Shown here one piece after another: positions 19,612 to 29,628 of a stretch of DNA of 64,000 bases (within the stretch, counting starts at the first letter, position 1; each line of letters opens with the position of its first letter). The DNA comes from DASWJZ01 sp963792885. Lineage in GTDB: Bacteria; Pseudomonadota; Alphaproteobacteria; Rhizobiales; Afifellaceae. The notes under the pieces are model-generated. The model ran no database searches, was not told where the DNA came from, and was given only the letters and a program-made list of their open reading frames with translations. The position numbers were made by a program, and so were the translations under genes. Where the stretch lies: positions 806,001 to 870,000 of the forward strand of contig CAWBXX010000001.1 of assembly GCA_963792885.1 (NCBI GenBank), in the 5' to 3' direction.

Positions 19612-20456
19612 CAGTCGTCGAGATCACCGACCGAGGCTTCAGCCCAAGCCGGCTCGCGGTCCCGCCGACGCTCGTCGCCGGTTTCCTCATCCTCGGAACG
19701 AGCACGCTCGTCGCCATCGCGCCGCAGCTCTTCGCGCCCTACGATCCGCTTGCCTTCGACTATGGCGCCATCCTTGCAGGACCGAGCTGGGCGCATCCTT
19801 TCGGCACCGACAATTTCGGCCGCGACATGCTCTCTCGCACGATCTGGGCCTATTCCGTCGACATGCAGATCGCCGTCTTCGCGACGATCGCGCCCTTCGT
19901 CGTCGGCACGCTGGTCGGCGCATTCGTCGGCTATCGCGGCGGCATCATCGAGTCGATCTTCGGGCGCGTGGTCGACGCGATCATCACGTTCCCGTTCCTC
20001 GTCCTCGTCATCGCCATCGTCGCGGTGCTCGGGCCCGGTCTCAAGAACATGTACATCGCGGTCGGCGTAGTCGACTGGGTGTTCTATGCGCGCCTGATCG
20101 CCGCGGAGATGAAGGTCCAGAAGCGGCTCGACTATGCCGATGCCGGCCGCGTGATGGGCTACAGTCCCGGCCGCATCATTCTCCGTCACCTCCTGCCGAA
20201 CGCCATCACGCCGGCGATCGTCTACTGGATGACGGACATGGCGCTTGCGATCCTGCTTGGATCGAGCCTCGGCTATCTCGGCCTCGGCGCGCAGCCGCCG
20301 GCGGCCGAATGGGGCGTGCTCATCGCGGACGGCAAGAACTTCATGTCCACGGCATGGTGGATCTCGATCTTCCCCGGCGTCGCCATCGTCCTGACCGGCC
20401 TCGGCTTCAGCCTGTTCGGCGACGGCCTCGCCGATGTATTGAGGCCTCGCCGATGA
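19608..20456 (+). CDS. ABC transporter permease, DppC family
   Basis: An intact 282-residue permease beginning at GTG 19608, chosen because it overlaps the DppB-type stop. HPFGTDNFGRDMLSRTIW is the DppC signature after the first membrane span, YADAGRVMGYSPGRIILRHLLPN is the EAA loop that contacts the ATPases, and LGYLGLGAQPPAAEWG is near the end. It pairs with the upstream permease to form the membrane pore. The stop overlaps the following ATPase start. Confidence 0.93.
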   Translation: MTVVEITDRGFSPSRLAVPPTLVAGFLILGTSTLVAIAPQLFAPYDPLAFDYGAILAGPSWAHPFGTDNFGRDMLSRTIWAYSVDMQIAVFATIAPFVVGTLVGAFVGYRGGIIESIFGRVVDAIITFPFLVLVIAIVAVLGPGLKNMYIAVGVVDWVFYARLIAAEMKVQKRLDYADAGRVMGYSPGRIILRHLLPNAITPAIVYWMTDMALAILLGSSLGYLGLGAQPPAAEWGVLIADGKNFMSTAWWISIFPGVAIVLTGLGFSLFGDGLADVLRPRR

Positions 20457-21452
20457 GCGAAGCCGGCGCGCCTCTCCTTGAAGATCCGCGGGCTAGTGAC
20501 GCGCTTCGCCACATCCCGCGGCACGCTGACGGCGGTCGACGGCATCGACCTTGAGCTGAAGAGCGGCGAGGTACTCGGCCTCGTGGGCGAGTCGGGTTGC
20601 GGCAAGAGCGTGACGCTTCGCTCGATCGTCAGGCTCATCCACGCTCCGGGGCAAGCGTCGGGCCGCGTGCTCTGGCGCGGCGAGAACATCCTGGAAATGT
20701 CGGAAGCGCGGCTCACCGCGGTGCGCGGGCGTGAGATCGCGACGATCTTCCAGGAGCCGATGACGGCGCTCAATCCGGTGCTGACCGTCGGCCTCCAGAT
20801 CGACGAGAACCTGAGCGCCCACACAAAGCTCAACCGACAGGAACGCAAGCGGCGCGCAATCGAGCTTCTCGACCTCGTCGGAATTCCCGACGCCGCCCAG
20901 CGGCTCGACAGCTATCCGCACCATTTCTCCGGGGGGATGCGCCAGCGCGCGATGATCGCGATCGCGCTTGCGAGCGAGCCGAAGCTGCTTCTCGCCGACG
21001 AGCCAACTACGGCGCTCGACGTGACAATCCAGGACCAGATCCTGAAGCTTTTGCTCGATCTTCGCGAGCGGCTCGGGATGAGCGTGATCCTGGTGACGCA
21101 CGATCTCGGCGTCGTCGCGCAGGCGTGCGACCGGCTGGCGGTCATGTATGCCGGGCGCGTCGTGGAAACCGGCGAGGTCGCGGATGTCTTCGCAGCGCCG
21201 CGGCATGCCTATACGCTCGGGCTTCTCGGCTCGGTGCCGCGCGGCGGGGCGAGGCGGCGCCCGCTTCGCTCCATCGACGGCGCGCCACCGGCGCTTTCCG
21301 AGATACCGATCGGCTGCGCCTTCCATCCGCGCTGCGCCTTCGCCACCGACATCTGCCGATCGACGCGGCCGGAGCTGACCGAAGCGTCCGCGGGTCGTGC
21401 CGTCGCCTGCTTCCATGCCGACACAGTCGCCGAAGCGCGGATGTCGGCATGA
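20453..21452 (+). CDS. ABC transporter ATP-binding protein, DppD family, one frame break
   Basis: About 332 residues when repaired. An extra base near 20482 separates the first nine codons (ATG at 20453, ATGA overlap) from the rest. Walker A GESGCGKS, signature FSGGMRQR, Walker B LLLADEP and switch ILVTHD are all present. A C-terminal oligopeptide-transporter extension carries the CAFHPRCAFATDIC cysteines of a likely 4Fe-4S site, as in DppD/OppD. It works with the ATPase at 21449 as a heterodimer. Confidence 0.9.
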
Positions 21453-22507
21453 ACAAGACGCTCACGACCCCAGCCTCGCTGCCGCTTCTCAAGGTCGCCG
21501 GCCTCACCAAGCGCTTCGCGGGGCCGCACTCGCTCGCACGCCGTCTCACCGGCAGGTCGCCGGCAGTGGTGCATGCACTGAACGGCGTGAGCTTCACCGT
21601 CAGCCGCGGCGAGACGCTCGGCATCGTCGGCGAGTTCGGCTGCGGCAAGTCCACGCTGGCGCGCTCTCTCGTTCGCCTGATCGAGGCCGATGGCGGCACG
21701 ATCACCTACAACGGCGTCGACATCAGCTCGCTGACCGGCGCCGGGCGGCGGCGCTTCAACCGCCATGTCCAGATGATCTTCCAGGACCCCTACGGCTCGC
21801 TCAATCCACGCATGAGCGTCGGCCAGATCCTCGGGGAAGCCTTGTCGGTGCACCGGATGTGCGCACGAAGCGAAATACCTGGCCGTATCGCCGAGCTTCT
21901 CCGCCTCGTCCGCCTGCCGGTAGACGCGGCCGACCGGCTGCCGCACGAGTTCTCCGGCGGCCAGAGACAGCGCATCGGCATCGCCCGCTCGCTCGCGGTC
22001 GAGCCGGAATGCATCATTGCCGACGAGCTGGTCTCGGCGCTCGACGTCTCGGTTCAGGCGCAAATCGTGAACCTTCTGCTTGAGCTGCAGGAGCGCTTGA
22101 ACCTGACGGTGCTCTTCGTCGCGCACGACCTGCGCCTCGTGCGCCATATCTCGCACCGCGTCGCGGTCATGTATCTCGGCTTCATCGTCGAGATGGGTGA
22201 GACCGAGCACCTCTTCTCTCATCCGCGCCATCCCTATACGCAGGCGCTGCTTGCGGCTGCGCCGAACCTCGACCCACACAAGCGAAGCCGCATCCCGGCC
22301 GCGCGGGGCGAGCTGCCGAGCTCGCTCAGACTCCCCTCCGGCTGCCCCTTCCATACGCGTTGCCCGCATGCTTTCGACCGCTGCGTGACCGAGCGCCCCG
22401 AGCTGACGATGAGACTGGGCGGGGTCGTCGCCGCTTGCCACCTGTCCGACCCGCTACCGCTTCCGGCCCACGCCGACGAATCGCTCGAACACGCTGGCGC
22501 CGTCTAA
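21449..22507 (+). CDS. ABC transporter ATP-binding protein, DppF family
   Basis: An intact 352-residue ATPase. Walker A reads GEFGCGKS, the Q-loop QMIFQDPYGSLNPRM, the signature FSGGQRQR and Walker B CIIADEL, where Leu replaces the usual Pro after Glu. The C-terminal segment has CPFHTRCPHAFDRC, a cysteine cluster typical of this family. The ATG at 21449 overlaps the DppD-type stop. Last gene of the first peptide transporter operon (17026-22507). Confidence 0.93.
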   Translation: MNKTLTTPASLPLLKVAGLTKRFAGPHSLARRLTGRSPAVVHALNGVSFTVSRGETLGIVGEFGCGKSTLARSLVRLIEADGGTITYNGVDISSLTGAGRRRFNRHVQMIFQDPYGSLNPRMSVGQILGEALSVHRMCARSEIPGRIAELLRLVRLPVDAADRLPHEFSGGQRQRIGIARSLAVEPECIIADELVSALDVSVQAQIVNLLLELQERLNLTVLFVAHDLRLVRHISHRVAVMYLGFIVEMGETEHLFSHPRHPYTQALLAAAPNLDPHKRSRIPAARGELPSSLRLPSGCPFHTRCPHAFDRCVTERPELTMRLGGVVAACHLSDPLPLPAHADESLEHAGAV

Positions 22508-22580
22508 AATTCTCAGGCAGACACGATGCGAAGCGCCGCCTTCGAGACACGGGGCGTATTCTGCTGCGTGAGCAATTGAG

Positions 22581-23342
22581 ATGGACATAGCCGGATCATC
22601 TGCACTCGTAACCGGCGGAGCGTCGGGGCTCGGCGCCGCGACCGCCCGGCATCTCGCAGGGCTTGGCGCGCGGGTCGCGGTGCTCGATCGCGATTCCGCT
22701 AAGGGCGAGGCCATCGCGAAAGAGATCGGCGGCGTCTTCTGCCAATGCGACGTCGCCGCCGAGGAGAGCGCGAAGACCGCGATCGCGAAGGCGGCCGAGG
22801 CACAAGGGGCTGCACGCGCGCTCGTGAACTGCGCCGGGATTGGAGGCGCCGCGCGGATCGTCGGGCGCGACGGCCCGGCACCGCTTGCGGACTTCGAAAG
22901 GATTGTGCGGGTCAACCTGATCGGCACGTTCAACATGATGCGCCTCGCCGCGGCAGCGATGACGCAGCTCGAACCGGTCGAGACGGGAGAGCGCGGCGTC
23001 ATCGTCTCCACCGCTTCCGTTGCCGCCTACGAGGGGCAGATCGGACAGGCCGCCTACAGCGCGTCGAAGGGTGGCATCGTCGCCCTCACCCTCCCCGCCG
23101 CGCGCGAGCTTGCCCGTTTCGGCATCCGCGTGCTTGCGGTCGCGCCCGGGCTATTCAAGACGCCGCTCCTCGACGAGCTGCCGGCGGAGGCGCAGCTCGG
23201 GCTTGGCGCCTCGATCCCGTTTCCGAGCCGCCTCGGCGCGCCGTCCGAGTTTGCCCAGCTCGTCGCCGCGATGATCGCCAATCCGTATCTCAACGGCGAG
23301 ACCGTGCGCCTCGACGGCGCGCTCCGAATGTCGCCAAAGTGA
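22581..23342 (+). CDS. SDR, type II 3-hydroxyacyl-CoA dehydrogenase (HSD17B10-like)
   Basis: An intact 253-residue SDR close to type II 3-hydroxyacyl-CoA dehydrogenases. TGGASGLG is at the cofactor site and NCAGIGGAARIVGRDGP follows the family. VSTASVAAYEGQIGQAAYSASKGG holds Ser, Tyr and Lys. APGLFKTPLLDELP and PSRLGAPSEFAQL complete it. In Agrobacterium an enzyme of this kind oxidises the hydroxyphenylpropionyl-CoA made from ferulate or coumarate. The nearby feruloyl-CoA synthetase and hydratase make that role likely here. It is separated from the dpp genes by 73 bases and may have its own promoter. Confidence 0.88.
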   Translation: MDIAGSSALVTGGASGLGAATARHLAGLGARVAVLDRDSAKGEAIAKEIGGVFCQCDVAAEESAKTAIAKAAEAQGAARALVNCAGIGGAARIVGRDGPAPLADFERIVRVNLIGTFNMMRLAAAAMTQLEPVETGERGVIVSTASVAAYEGQIGQAAYSASKGGIVALTLPAARELARFGIRVLAVAPGLFKTPLLDELPAEAQLGLGASIPFPSRLGAPSEFAQLVAAMIANPYLNGETVRLDGALRMSPK

Positions 23343-23433
23343 GTGACAGACTAGCGTGTTGGGTTCAAAGTATGTGCGAAATCCGCCCAGTGTTGAGACA
23401 GGACACCGATTCGAACCGTTTTTCGAAAGGAAG

Positions 23434-23914
23434 ATGAAGATGCTGAAAACCATCGGAGTTTGCATCGCGATCCTGTTGCTCGGCGCGACCGCAGCCGGCG
23501 CAAGCGACAGCGACCCCCTAGAAATCGAGGGCAGCTACATCCTGTACCAGAACGACGGCCATCAGCGAGTGTTGTCCTTCAACCGCAGCGGCAATGCCAT
23601 TCAGGCCAGCGATCTCGAGACGGTGGTCGGGTTCAGCAGTGGTTTAGGCGCGTGGGAACAAACTGGACCGGATTTCGGCGACGGCACGGCTCGTCAACTT
23701 CAACTTCAACGTCGATACCGGCAAGCCCATGGGGTCGGCCATCGTCGGATACGATCTCAAGTTCCGCGATCTCGTTGGAGGAAAATACCAGACCGTCACC
23801 GGCTCACTCTCGGGCGGGCAGTACGACATCGGTCAGGATCCGCTCGCGCCGACCACGGAGCCCTACCTAAAGTTCCAGTATACGTTTGAAGGCAAGCGCA
23901 TAACCGCTAAGTAG
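23434..23914 (+). CDS. Small secreted protein of unknown function, one frame break
   Basis: About 159 residues when repaired. Residues 1 to about 22 are a clear Sec signal peptide (KTIGVCIAILLLGATAAGA) with GAAAGGAAG before the ATG. The mature protein reads like a beta-rich domain (GSYILYQNDGHQRVLSFN; GSAIVGYDLKFRDLVGGKY; PYLKFQYTFEGKRITA). One extra base near 23685. No family was recognised. Base composition is less GC-biased than its neighbours, which may indicate a more recent arrival. It lies between the SDR and the convergent feruloyl-CoA synthetase gene. Confidence 0.65.
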
Positions 23915-24112
23915 AGTTATCGAACACACGCCCGATACACCTGCTCGAATTCGTAGATCGCAAAGCCTTGTCCTGCCAGTGGTCTTTCGGCGGGATTTCT
24001 ACTGCCTGTTTCCGGACTTCGAGTTGTGCTTTCAGGCGTTGCGCCGTGAGCAGGGCTCATCGGCGCATCCGTCTGTCCATCGCAAAGCTCAGGGCTGCGC
24101 AATGACGCCGAC

Positions 24113-25999
24113 CTAGTGTCCGCTGCCATCCAACAAGATCACATCGCGGGTGCCTTCGTAGAGCTCCTCGACGCGATCGGCGCGGTGGCGAAGAACGGCG
24201 CGCTGGTTGATCGAGCCCTTGTCGGTGATCTCGCCACGGTCGATCGAGGGCGGCTCCGCCATCAGCAGGAGCCGGCTCACATGCGTCGATGAGCCGGTGC
24301 TCTTCCGGCCGAGCGACTTCAGCTTCTCGGCAAACACGGAGCGCACGCGCGGGTCGGCGAGCACGTCTGCGGCCGACGCGTCGTCGGGAAGACCCTTGGC
24401 GAGCTTCCGGCACATCACGATATCAGGAAAGACCAACGCGCCGACATGCTCGCGGTCGAGGCCGGTGATCACGACGTCGCGGACGATCTCGCCGAAATGG
24501 TCGATGAAGCGGGCGCGGAGCGCTCCGACGCTGACCCACGTGCCGGTTCGGAGCTTGAAGTTCTCGGCAAGCCGGCCGTCGAAGTAGAACCCCTTCGACG
24601 GATCGTCGCGGTCGGCGAAGCGGAAAGCGTCGCCGAGCCGGTAGAAGCCCTCCTCGTCGAAGGCCTCTGCAGTCAGCTCCGGATCGCGCCAGTAGCCGGG
24701 CGTGATGTTCGGCCCCTTGAGCCGAGCCTCGAGCTTTTCCTCGGACGGCACAAGCTTCAGCGTCAGCCCGCGCGCCGGCAGGCCTATATTGCCGGCAATC
24801 CGCTGATCGGTCGTGCACATCAGCGAGAACGGCGCGGTCTCGGTCGAGCCGAGCCCGGTCGCGAGGATCACCCGCTCGCCCGTCGCCTTGACCGCTAGGC
24901 TCTCAAGCGCACTCCACGTATGCTGCGCCAGTCCGGCGCCGGCGTACATCATCAGGTTCAACCGGCTGAAGAAGCGGCGGCGGAGCGCCGCGTCGGCGTC
25001 GAGATGCGGGATCAGCTCCTCGTAGCCTTTCGGCACGTTGAAGTACCAGGTTGGCGCAACGTCGTGGAGATTGCGCGCGGTCTTGCGGATCAGGTCGGGC
25101 GTCGGCCGGCCGTCGTCGATATAGAAAGTGCCGCCGTTATAGAGCACCATGTTGAAGACCTTGTTGCCGCCGGCCGTATGGTTCCACGGCGCCCAGTCGA
25201 GCACGACGGGTGGCTCATCTTCGAGGAAGGCGTAGCAGTCGCGAACCATCTCCTGGTTTGAGCAGAGCATGCGCTGCGTGTTGATCACGCCCTTCGGCGA
25301 GCCTGTCGAGCCGGAGGTGAAAAGGATCTTGGCGATCGTGTCGGCGCCGACGCGCGCATGCACCTCGTCGACCGCCGCGCCCGGCTCCGTAGCGACGAGG
25401 TCGGCGAACGTGGCATTGCCGCGCCCCTCGATCGGACGGCGCGTCGTCACCACCGGCACGCTGGCGGGCACGGCCGCGGCGATCGCCGACTCGAACTGCG
25501 CGCCGTCGGCGACGAAGACAAGGCCCGGCGTCAGCGCCCCGACAATTTCCTTGAGCTTGGAGAAATCGGAAGAGACCAGCGAATAGGCCGGCGAGATCGG
25601 CGCGTAAGGGATGCCGACGTATTGCGCGGCAAGCCCGATCAGCGCGTGCTCGATGTCGTTGCCGGAAAGAATCGCGATCGGCCGCTCCTCCGACAGCCCA
25701 TAGCCGAGGAGCGCCGTGCCGATGCGGCGGACACGGTCGAGCGTCTCGGCGTAGGAGAGCGTGCGCCATTCGCCGCTCGGATCGCGCTCGGCGAGATAGG
25801 TCCGATCCGGCGTCGCGGTCGCATGATAGACGAGCCGGTCGGTGAGCTTGTCTGGAAAGCGGCCGAGCGCCCCGCGCTGGCGCACGAGCACGGTCCCGTC
25901 CGCGCGCTCCTCCGTCGCGATCTCCGGCTCCCAGAAGCGAACCTTGCGCAGGGGCGCGGCTTCGATCTCGTCGAGACTTCTCGTCGCGATGCTGCTCAC
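24113..25999 (-). CDS. fcs: Feruloyl-CoA synthetase (AMP-forming acyl-CoA ligase)
   Basis: An intact 628-residue AMP-forming ligase. The P-loop-like LFTSGSTGSPKGV, the VLDWAPWNHTAGGN segment, LNLMMYAGAGLAQ, and ATGLGSTETAPFSLM follow the feruloyl-CoA synthetase (Fcs) branch, which is longer than ordinary coumarate ligases. GFYRLGDAF and KLRTGTWVSVGALR give the hinge and C-terminal domain. The reaction is hydroxycinnamate + ATP + CoA to the CoA thioester, AMP and PPi, in the cytoplasm. It is divergent from the hydratase gene at 26149 across 149 bases, where the MarR protein probably acts. Confidence 0.9.
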   Translation of the reverse strand: MSSIATRSLDEIEAAPLRKVRFWEPEIATEERADGTVLVRQRGALGRFPDKLTDRLVYHATATPDRTYLAERDPSGEWRTLSYAETLDRVRRIGTALLGYGLSEERPIAILSGNDIEHALIGLAAQYVGIPYAPISPAYSLVSSDFSKLKEIVGALTPGLVFVADGAQFESAIAAAVPASVPVVTTRRPIEGRGNATFADLVATEPGAAVDEVHARVGADTIAKILFTSGSTGSPKGVINTQRMLCSNQEMVRDCYAFLEDEPPVVLDWAPWNHTAGGNKVFNMVLYNGGTFYIDDGRPTPDLIRKTARNLHDVAPTWYFNVPKGYEELIPHLDADAALRRRFFSRLNLMMYAGAGLAQHTWSALESLAVKATGERVILATGLGSTETAPFSLMCTTDQRIAGNIGLPARGLTLKLVPSEEKLEARLKGPNITPGYWRDPELTAEAFDEEGFYRLGDAFRFADRDDPSKGFYFDGRLAENFKLRTGTWVSVGALRARFIDHFGEIVRDVVITGLDREHVGALVFPDIVMCRKLAKGLPDDASAADVLADPRVRSVFAEKLKSLGRKSTGSSTHVSRLLLMAEPPSIDRGEITDKGSINQRAVLRHRADRVEELYEGTRDVILLDGSGH

Positions 26000-26148
26000 G
26001 GCGCCAATCCTCCACCCGCAGCTTCAGCGCGCTGTCTTTGGGCGCGCCCACCGGTAGCATGCCGGCCGGCGCCTCCCAACGATCTTGACACGGACCCCGC
26101 CATTTCGTCCACTTGGAAACAAAACTCGCTGGGAGGATATCCCGCCCC

Positions 26149-26934
26149 ATGGGCGATCCGCTCGTCACTTTCTCGCTCGAAGGCGAGATCGGCCTCATCT
26201 GCCTGAACCGCCCGGAGAAGCGAAACGCCATCTCCGACGCTGTCATCGACGCGCTCGCTGCCGCGGTGGCGCGCGCGAGCACCGAGGCGAAGGCGGCCGT
26301 GATCCACGGCGCAGGCGAGCATTTCTCCGCCGGGCTCGACATCGCGGAGCACGCGGAGAAATCGCCGATCGAAGGCATCCACGGCTCGCGCCGCTGGCAC
26401 GCGGTTTTCGACACCATCCAGCGCGGCGCCATCCCCTTCGTCGCAGCACTCCATGGCGCGGTGGTCGGCGGCGGGCTTGAGCTTGCCGCATCCACGCATA
26501 TCCGCGTCGCCGACCGCACCGCCTTCTTCGCGCTGCCGGAGGGGCAGCGCGGCATCTTCGTCGGCGGGTCTGGCTCCGTGCGCATCGCACGTCTGATGAC
26601 GGTCGCGCGCATGACCGACCTGATGCTGACCGGGCGCGTCCTCACGGCCGAGGAAGGCGAGCGCTACAACCTCGTGCAATATTTGGTCGAGCCTGGCGCC
26701 GCGCTCGACAAGGCGAAGGCGCTTGCGCGGATCGCCGCCGGCAACGCGCCGCTTTCCAACTACGCCGTCATCAACGCCCTCCCCCGCATCCAGGACATGG
26801 CGCAGGACGACGCGCTTTTCGTGGAGTCGATCATCGCCTCGTTCACGGCGACGAGCCCCGAGGCCGTGGAAAGGCTCAGGGCCTTCATCGAGAAGCGCGC
26901 CGCCCGCATCGCGGTCGCCGGCAAGAGCGAGTGA
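26149..26934 (+). CDS. Enoyl-CoA hydratase/isomerase (crotonase) family, hydroxycinnamoyl-CoA hydratase
   Basis: A 261-residue crotonase-fold enzyme. GEHFSAGLDIAEHAEKS and VGGGLELAASTHIRVAD build the oxyanion hole and active site; LPEGQRGIFVGGSGSVRIARL follows. The ATG at 26149 has GGGAGGA about 11 bases upstream; an upstream in-frame ATG (26113) lacks this. It probably hydrates the product of the divergent ligase, giving either hydratase/lyase cleavage or a 3-hydroxyacyl-CoA for the SDR. The SDR and amidohydrolase nearby favour the second route. Confidence 0.88.
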   Translation: MGDPLVTFSLEGEIGLICLNRPEKRNAISDAVIDALAAAVARASTEAKAAVIHGAGEHFSAGLDIAEHAEKSPIEGIHGSRRWHAVFDTIQRGAIPFVAALHGAVVGGGLELAASTHIRVADRTAFFALPEGQRGIFVGGSGSVRIARLMTVARMTDLMLTGRVLTAEEGERYNLVQYLVEPGAALDKAKALARIAAGNAPLSNYAVINALPRIQDMAQDDALFVESIIASFTATSPEAVERLRAFIEKRAARIAVAGKSE

Positions 26935-27461
26935 CGGCGATGGAGCGCCGCGAAGAGCTTTCTTCTCTCTCCGCCGACCTCTCATCCGACGGAATCGCGG
27001 CCGGCGGAGCGCTTTCTGTCGATTTCGGCGCGCTGACGGAGCTAGCCGGCTTCATGCTCCGCCTGGCGCAGCTTCGCGTCTTCGAGGCCTTCTACGCGGA
27101 GTTCGCCGGGCGCGGCATCACGCCGGGACAGATCGGCATCCTGGTTGCGATTCGGGAGAATCCCGGAATCCGGCAGGGAACGCTCGCGCGGGCGCTCAGC
27201 ATCAAGCGCTCGAACATGGCGAAGATCGTCCGCCTTCTTGCGAGCGACGGCCTGATCCGCAGGCGCGTGCCGGCAAGCGACCGGCGGTCGGTCGAGCTTT
27301 CTCTTACGTCGGCCGGGCGCGCCCTCGTCGAGCGTGCCCTCCCGGACATCCACATGAACGACCGTGCTGCGACGGCAATGCTCAGCGGCAGCGAGCGCAG
27401 GACGCTGATGCTGCTCCTCCGCAAGGTCACCGGGACCGACGTATCGGAGGCGCGGGCATGA
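26931..27461 (+). CDS. MarR family transcriptional regulator
   Basis: An intact 176-residue MarR-type repressor with a 35-residue N-terminal extension. The winged helix covers about residues 70-135 (TPGQIGILVAIRENPGI, LARALSIKRSNMAKIVRLL, DRRSVELSLTSAGRAL). The GTG at 26931 overlaps the hydratase stop (GTGA); an ATG three codons later is an alternative. MarR proteins of this type (HcaR/CouR/FerR) sense hydroxycinnamoyl-CoA and repress ligase and hydratase genes, which fits the position here. Confidence 0.9.
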   Translation: MTAMERREELSSLSADLSSDGIAAGGALSVDFGALTELAGFMLRLAQLRVFEAFYAEFAGRGITPGQIGILVAIRENPGIRQGTLARALSIKRSNMAKIVRLLASDGLIRRRVPASDRRSVELSLTSAGRALVERALPDIHMNDRAATAMLSGSERRTLMLLLRKVTGTDVSEARA

Positions 27462-28346
27462 GCCTCGATCTCGACGCGCTCGTCGCCATCGACATCCACA
27501 CGCACGCCGAGGAGCCCTGCGGGACGCACGCCGACGACGGCTACGACGATTTCCAGGCGGCGATGGCGGCCTACTTCAAGTCGCCGCAATCCGCATCCGC
27601 CGACCGTGCCGGAGACCGCCGCCTATTACCGCGAGCGCAAGATCGGCTGCGTGATCTTCCCGGTCGACGCGGAGCGGGAGACAGGCTTCCGCCGCTACAA
27701 GAACGAGGAGGTGGCGGCGATCGCAGCGGAGAACGCCGACATCCTGATCCCGTTCGCCTCGATCGATCCGGCAAAAGGCAAAGCGGGCGCCCGCGAGGCG
27801 CGGCGGCTCATCGCCGATTTCGGTATCCGCGGCTTCAAGTTCCATCCGACCATGCAGGGCTTCTACCCGAACGACCGCGGCGCCTACGTGCTCTACGAGG
27901 CGATTGCCGAGGCGGGCCTGCCGGCGCTCTTCCACACCGGCCAGACGGCGGTCGGCTCCGGCATGCCCGGCGGCAACGGCATGCGGCTCAAATACTCGAA
28001 CCCGATCTATCTCGACGACGTGGCGGCCGACTTCCCCGACATGCCGATCATTCTCGCCCACCCCTCCTTCCCGTGGCAGGACGAGGCGCTGGCGGTCGCG
28101 CAGCACAAGCCGAACGTCTACATCGACCTCTCCGGCTGGTCGCCGAAATACTTCCCGCCGATCCTGGTCAAATACGCGAACTCCATCCTCAGGCACAAAG
28201 TGCTCTTCGGCTCCGACTGGCCGGCCATCACGCCGGACCGCTGGCTGAAGGACTTTGCCGAGCTCGACATCAAGCCGGAGGTCCGGCCTCTGATCCTGAA
28301 AGAGAATGCCGCCCGGCTGCTGGGTTTGAATCAAGGGAGGAACTGA
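27458..28346 (+). CDS. Amidohydrolase superfamily protein, one frame break
   Basis: About 295 residues when repaired. IDIHTHAEEPCG gives the HxH metal motif at about residues 13-15; GFKFHPTMQGFYPND, LFHTGQT, ILAHPSFPWQDEA and LFGSDWPAITPDRW supply the remaining metal ligands of the amidohydrolase_2 barrel. An extra base near 27590 breaks codon 45. In Agrobacterium a member next to fcs hydrolyses 4-hydroxyphenyl-beta-ketoacyl-CoA; that role is inferred here from order and family. The ATG at 27458 overlaps the MarR stop. Confidence 0.86.
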
Positions 28347-28347
28347 C

Positions 28348-29607
28348 ATGGACCGCAAGTCGCCTAGGCCGTTCGCGGGCATCGGCTCCCGCATCACACG
28401 CCGCACTTTCACCGCGGGCGCGGGCGCGCTTGCGCTGACTGCCGGCATCGCGCCGTTCAACATCGTTCGCGCCCAGGGCGCCGCGCTCAAGGTGGGCGTG
28501 ATCCTGCCGCGCTCCGGCTTCGAGGCCGGCATCGGTCAGGATTGCCAGCGCGGCGTCGATATCGCCGGGCCGATCCTCAAGGACCTCGGCATGCCGGATC
28601 TTGAGATCATGAACGGCGACACGGAGTCGAGCGTCGACACCGCCCGCTCGCGCGCCGAGAAGCTCATCTCCGACGGCGCCCAGGTTCTGGTCGGCGCGTT
28701 CGACTCCGGTCAGACCTCCGCCATCGCGCAGGTCGCCGAACAGAAGGGCGTTCCCTTCATCATCAACATCGCGGCGGCTCCGGACATCACCGAGCAGGGC
28801 TACAAGTTCGTCTTCCGCAACTTCCCTACGGCGCCGATGATCCTCGGCGACGCCTTCGCCAACCAGTTGGAGATCTTCGGAATGACCAGTGCGGCGCCGA
28901 AGACCGCCGTGTTCCTGCATGTCAACGACACCTTTGGCACCGCCATGGCGAAGGGCATCGGCGCCGTGTCGGCCAAGTTTGACCTGCCCTACAAGATCGT
29001 CGACGAGATCTCCTACGACCCAGCCTCGAAGGATCTCTCCGTCGAGGTCGCGAAGGCGAAGGCGGCCAATGCGGACCTGCTGCTCCTGGTGAGCCGTCTT
29101 AACGACGCCATCCTGTTGACGCGCGAATTGGTCAAGCAGCGCTGGACGCCGCAGGCGATCCTCAGCATGGGACCCGGCTGGTACGAGGACCAGTATCTAA
29201 AGACGCTCGGAAAGCTATCCGACGGCCCGATCAGCTTCGTGCCCTGGTACGACCCGAACAAGAAGCTGAGCCCGGTCCTCGAAGCAGCGCTTGCCAAGGC
29301 CTATCCGGACGTGAACCTCAACACCAACCACATCTTCACCTTCGAGGCGCTGCTCGTCGCCGCCGATTCCTACAAGCGCGCCGGCTCTGCGGACGCGGCG
29401 GCGCTCACCGAGGCCATCCGTGCCACCAACATCACCGACAATGTCAGCATCGGCCCCGGCATCAAGTTCAACGAGAAGGGCCAGAATGCCGGCGTGAAGG
29501 ACGGCGCCATCCAAAATCGCGACGGCAAGCTCGTCACCATCGCGCCGAAGGCTTCCGCCAACGCCGATCCGGTCTGGCCGATGGCACCTTACAACGAGCG
29601 CGGCTGA
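28348..29607 (+). CDS. ABC transporter substrate-binding protein, branched-chain amino acid (Liv) type
   Basis: An intact 419-residue binding protein. The N-terminus has a twin-arginine-like signal (SRITRRTFTAGAGALALTAG) ending before QGAALKVGVILPRSGFEAG. The mature fold matches the type-I periplasmic family (LISDGAQVLVGAFDSGQTSAIAQ; HVNDTFGTAMAKG). It starts one base after the amidohydrolase stop. Many Liv-type proteins beside aromatic genes bind phenylpropanoids or benzoates rather than leucine; a hydroxycinnamate ligand is likely but unproven. Confidence 0.9.
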   Translation: MDRKSPRPFAGIGSRITRRTFTAGAGALALTAGIAPFNIVRAQGAALKVGVILPRSGFEAGIGQDCQRGVDIAGPILKDLGMPDLEIMNGDTESSVDTARSRAEKLISDGAQVLVGAFDSGQTSAIAQVAEQKGVPFIINIAAAPDITEQGYKFVFRNFPTAPMILGDAFANQLEIFGMTSAAPKTAVFLHVNDTFGTAMAKGIGAVSAKFDLPYKIVDEISYDPASKDLSVEVAKAKAANADLLLLVSRLNDAILLTRELVKQRWTPQAILSMGPGWYEDQYLKTLGKLSDGPISFVPWYDPNKKLSPVLEAALAKAYPDVNLNTNHIFTFEALLVAADSYKRAGSADAAALTEAIRATNITDNVSIGPGIKFNEKGQNAGVKDGAIQNRDGKLVTIAPKASANADPVWPMAPYNERG

Positions 29608-29628
29608 TACGAGCTGGTTGTGATGATG

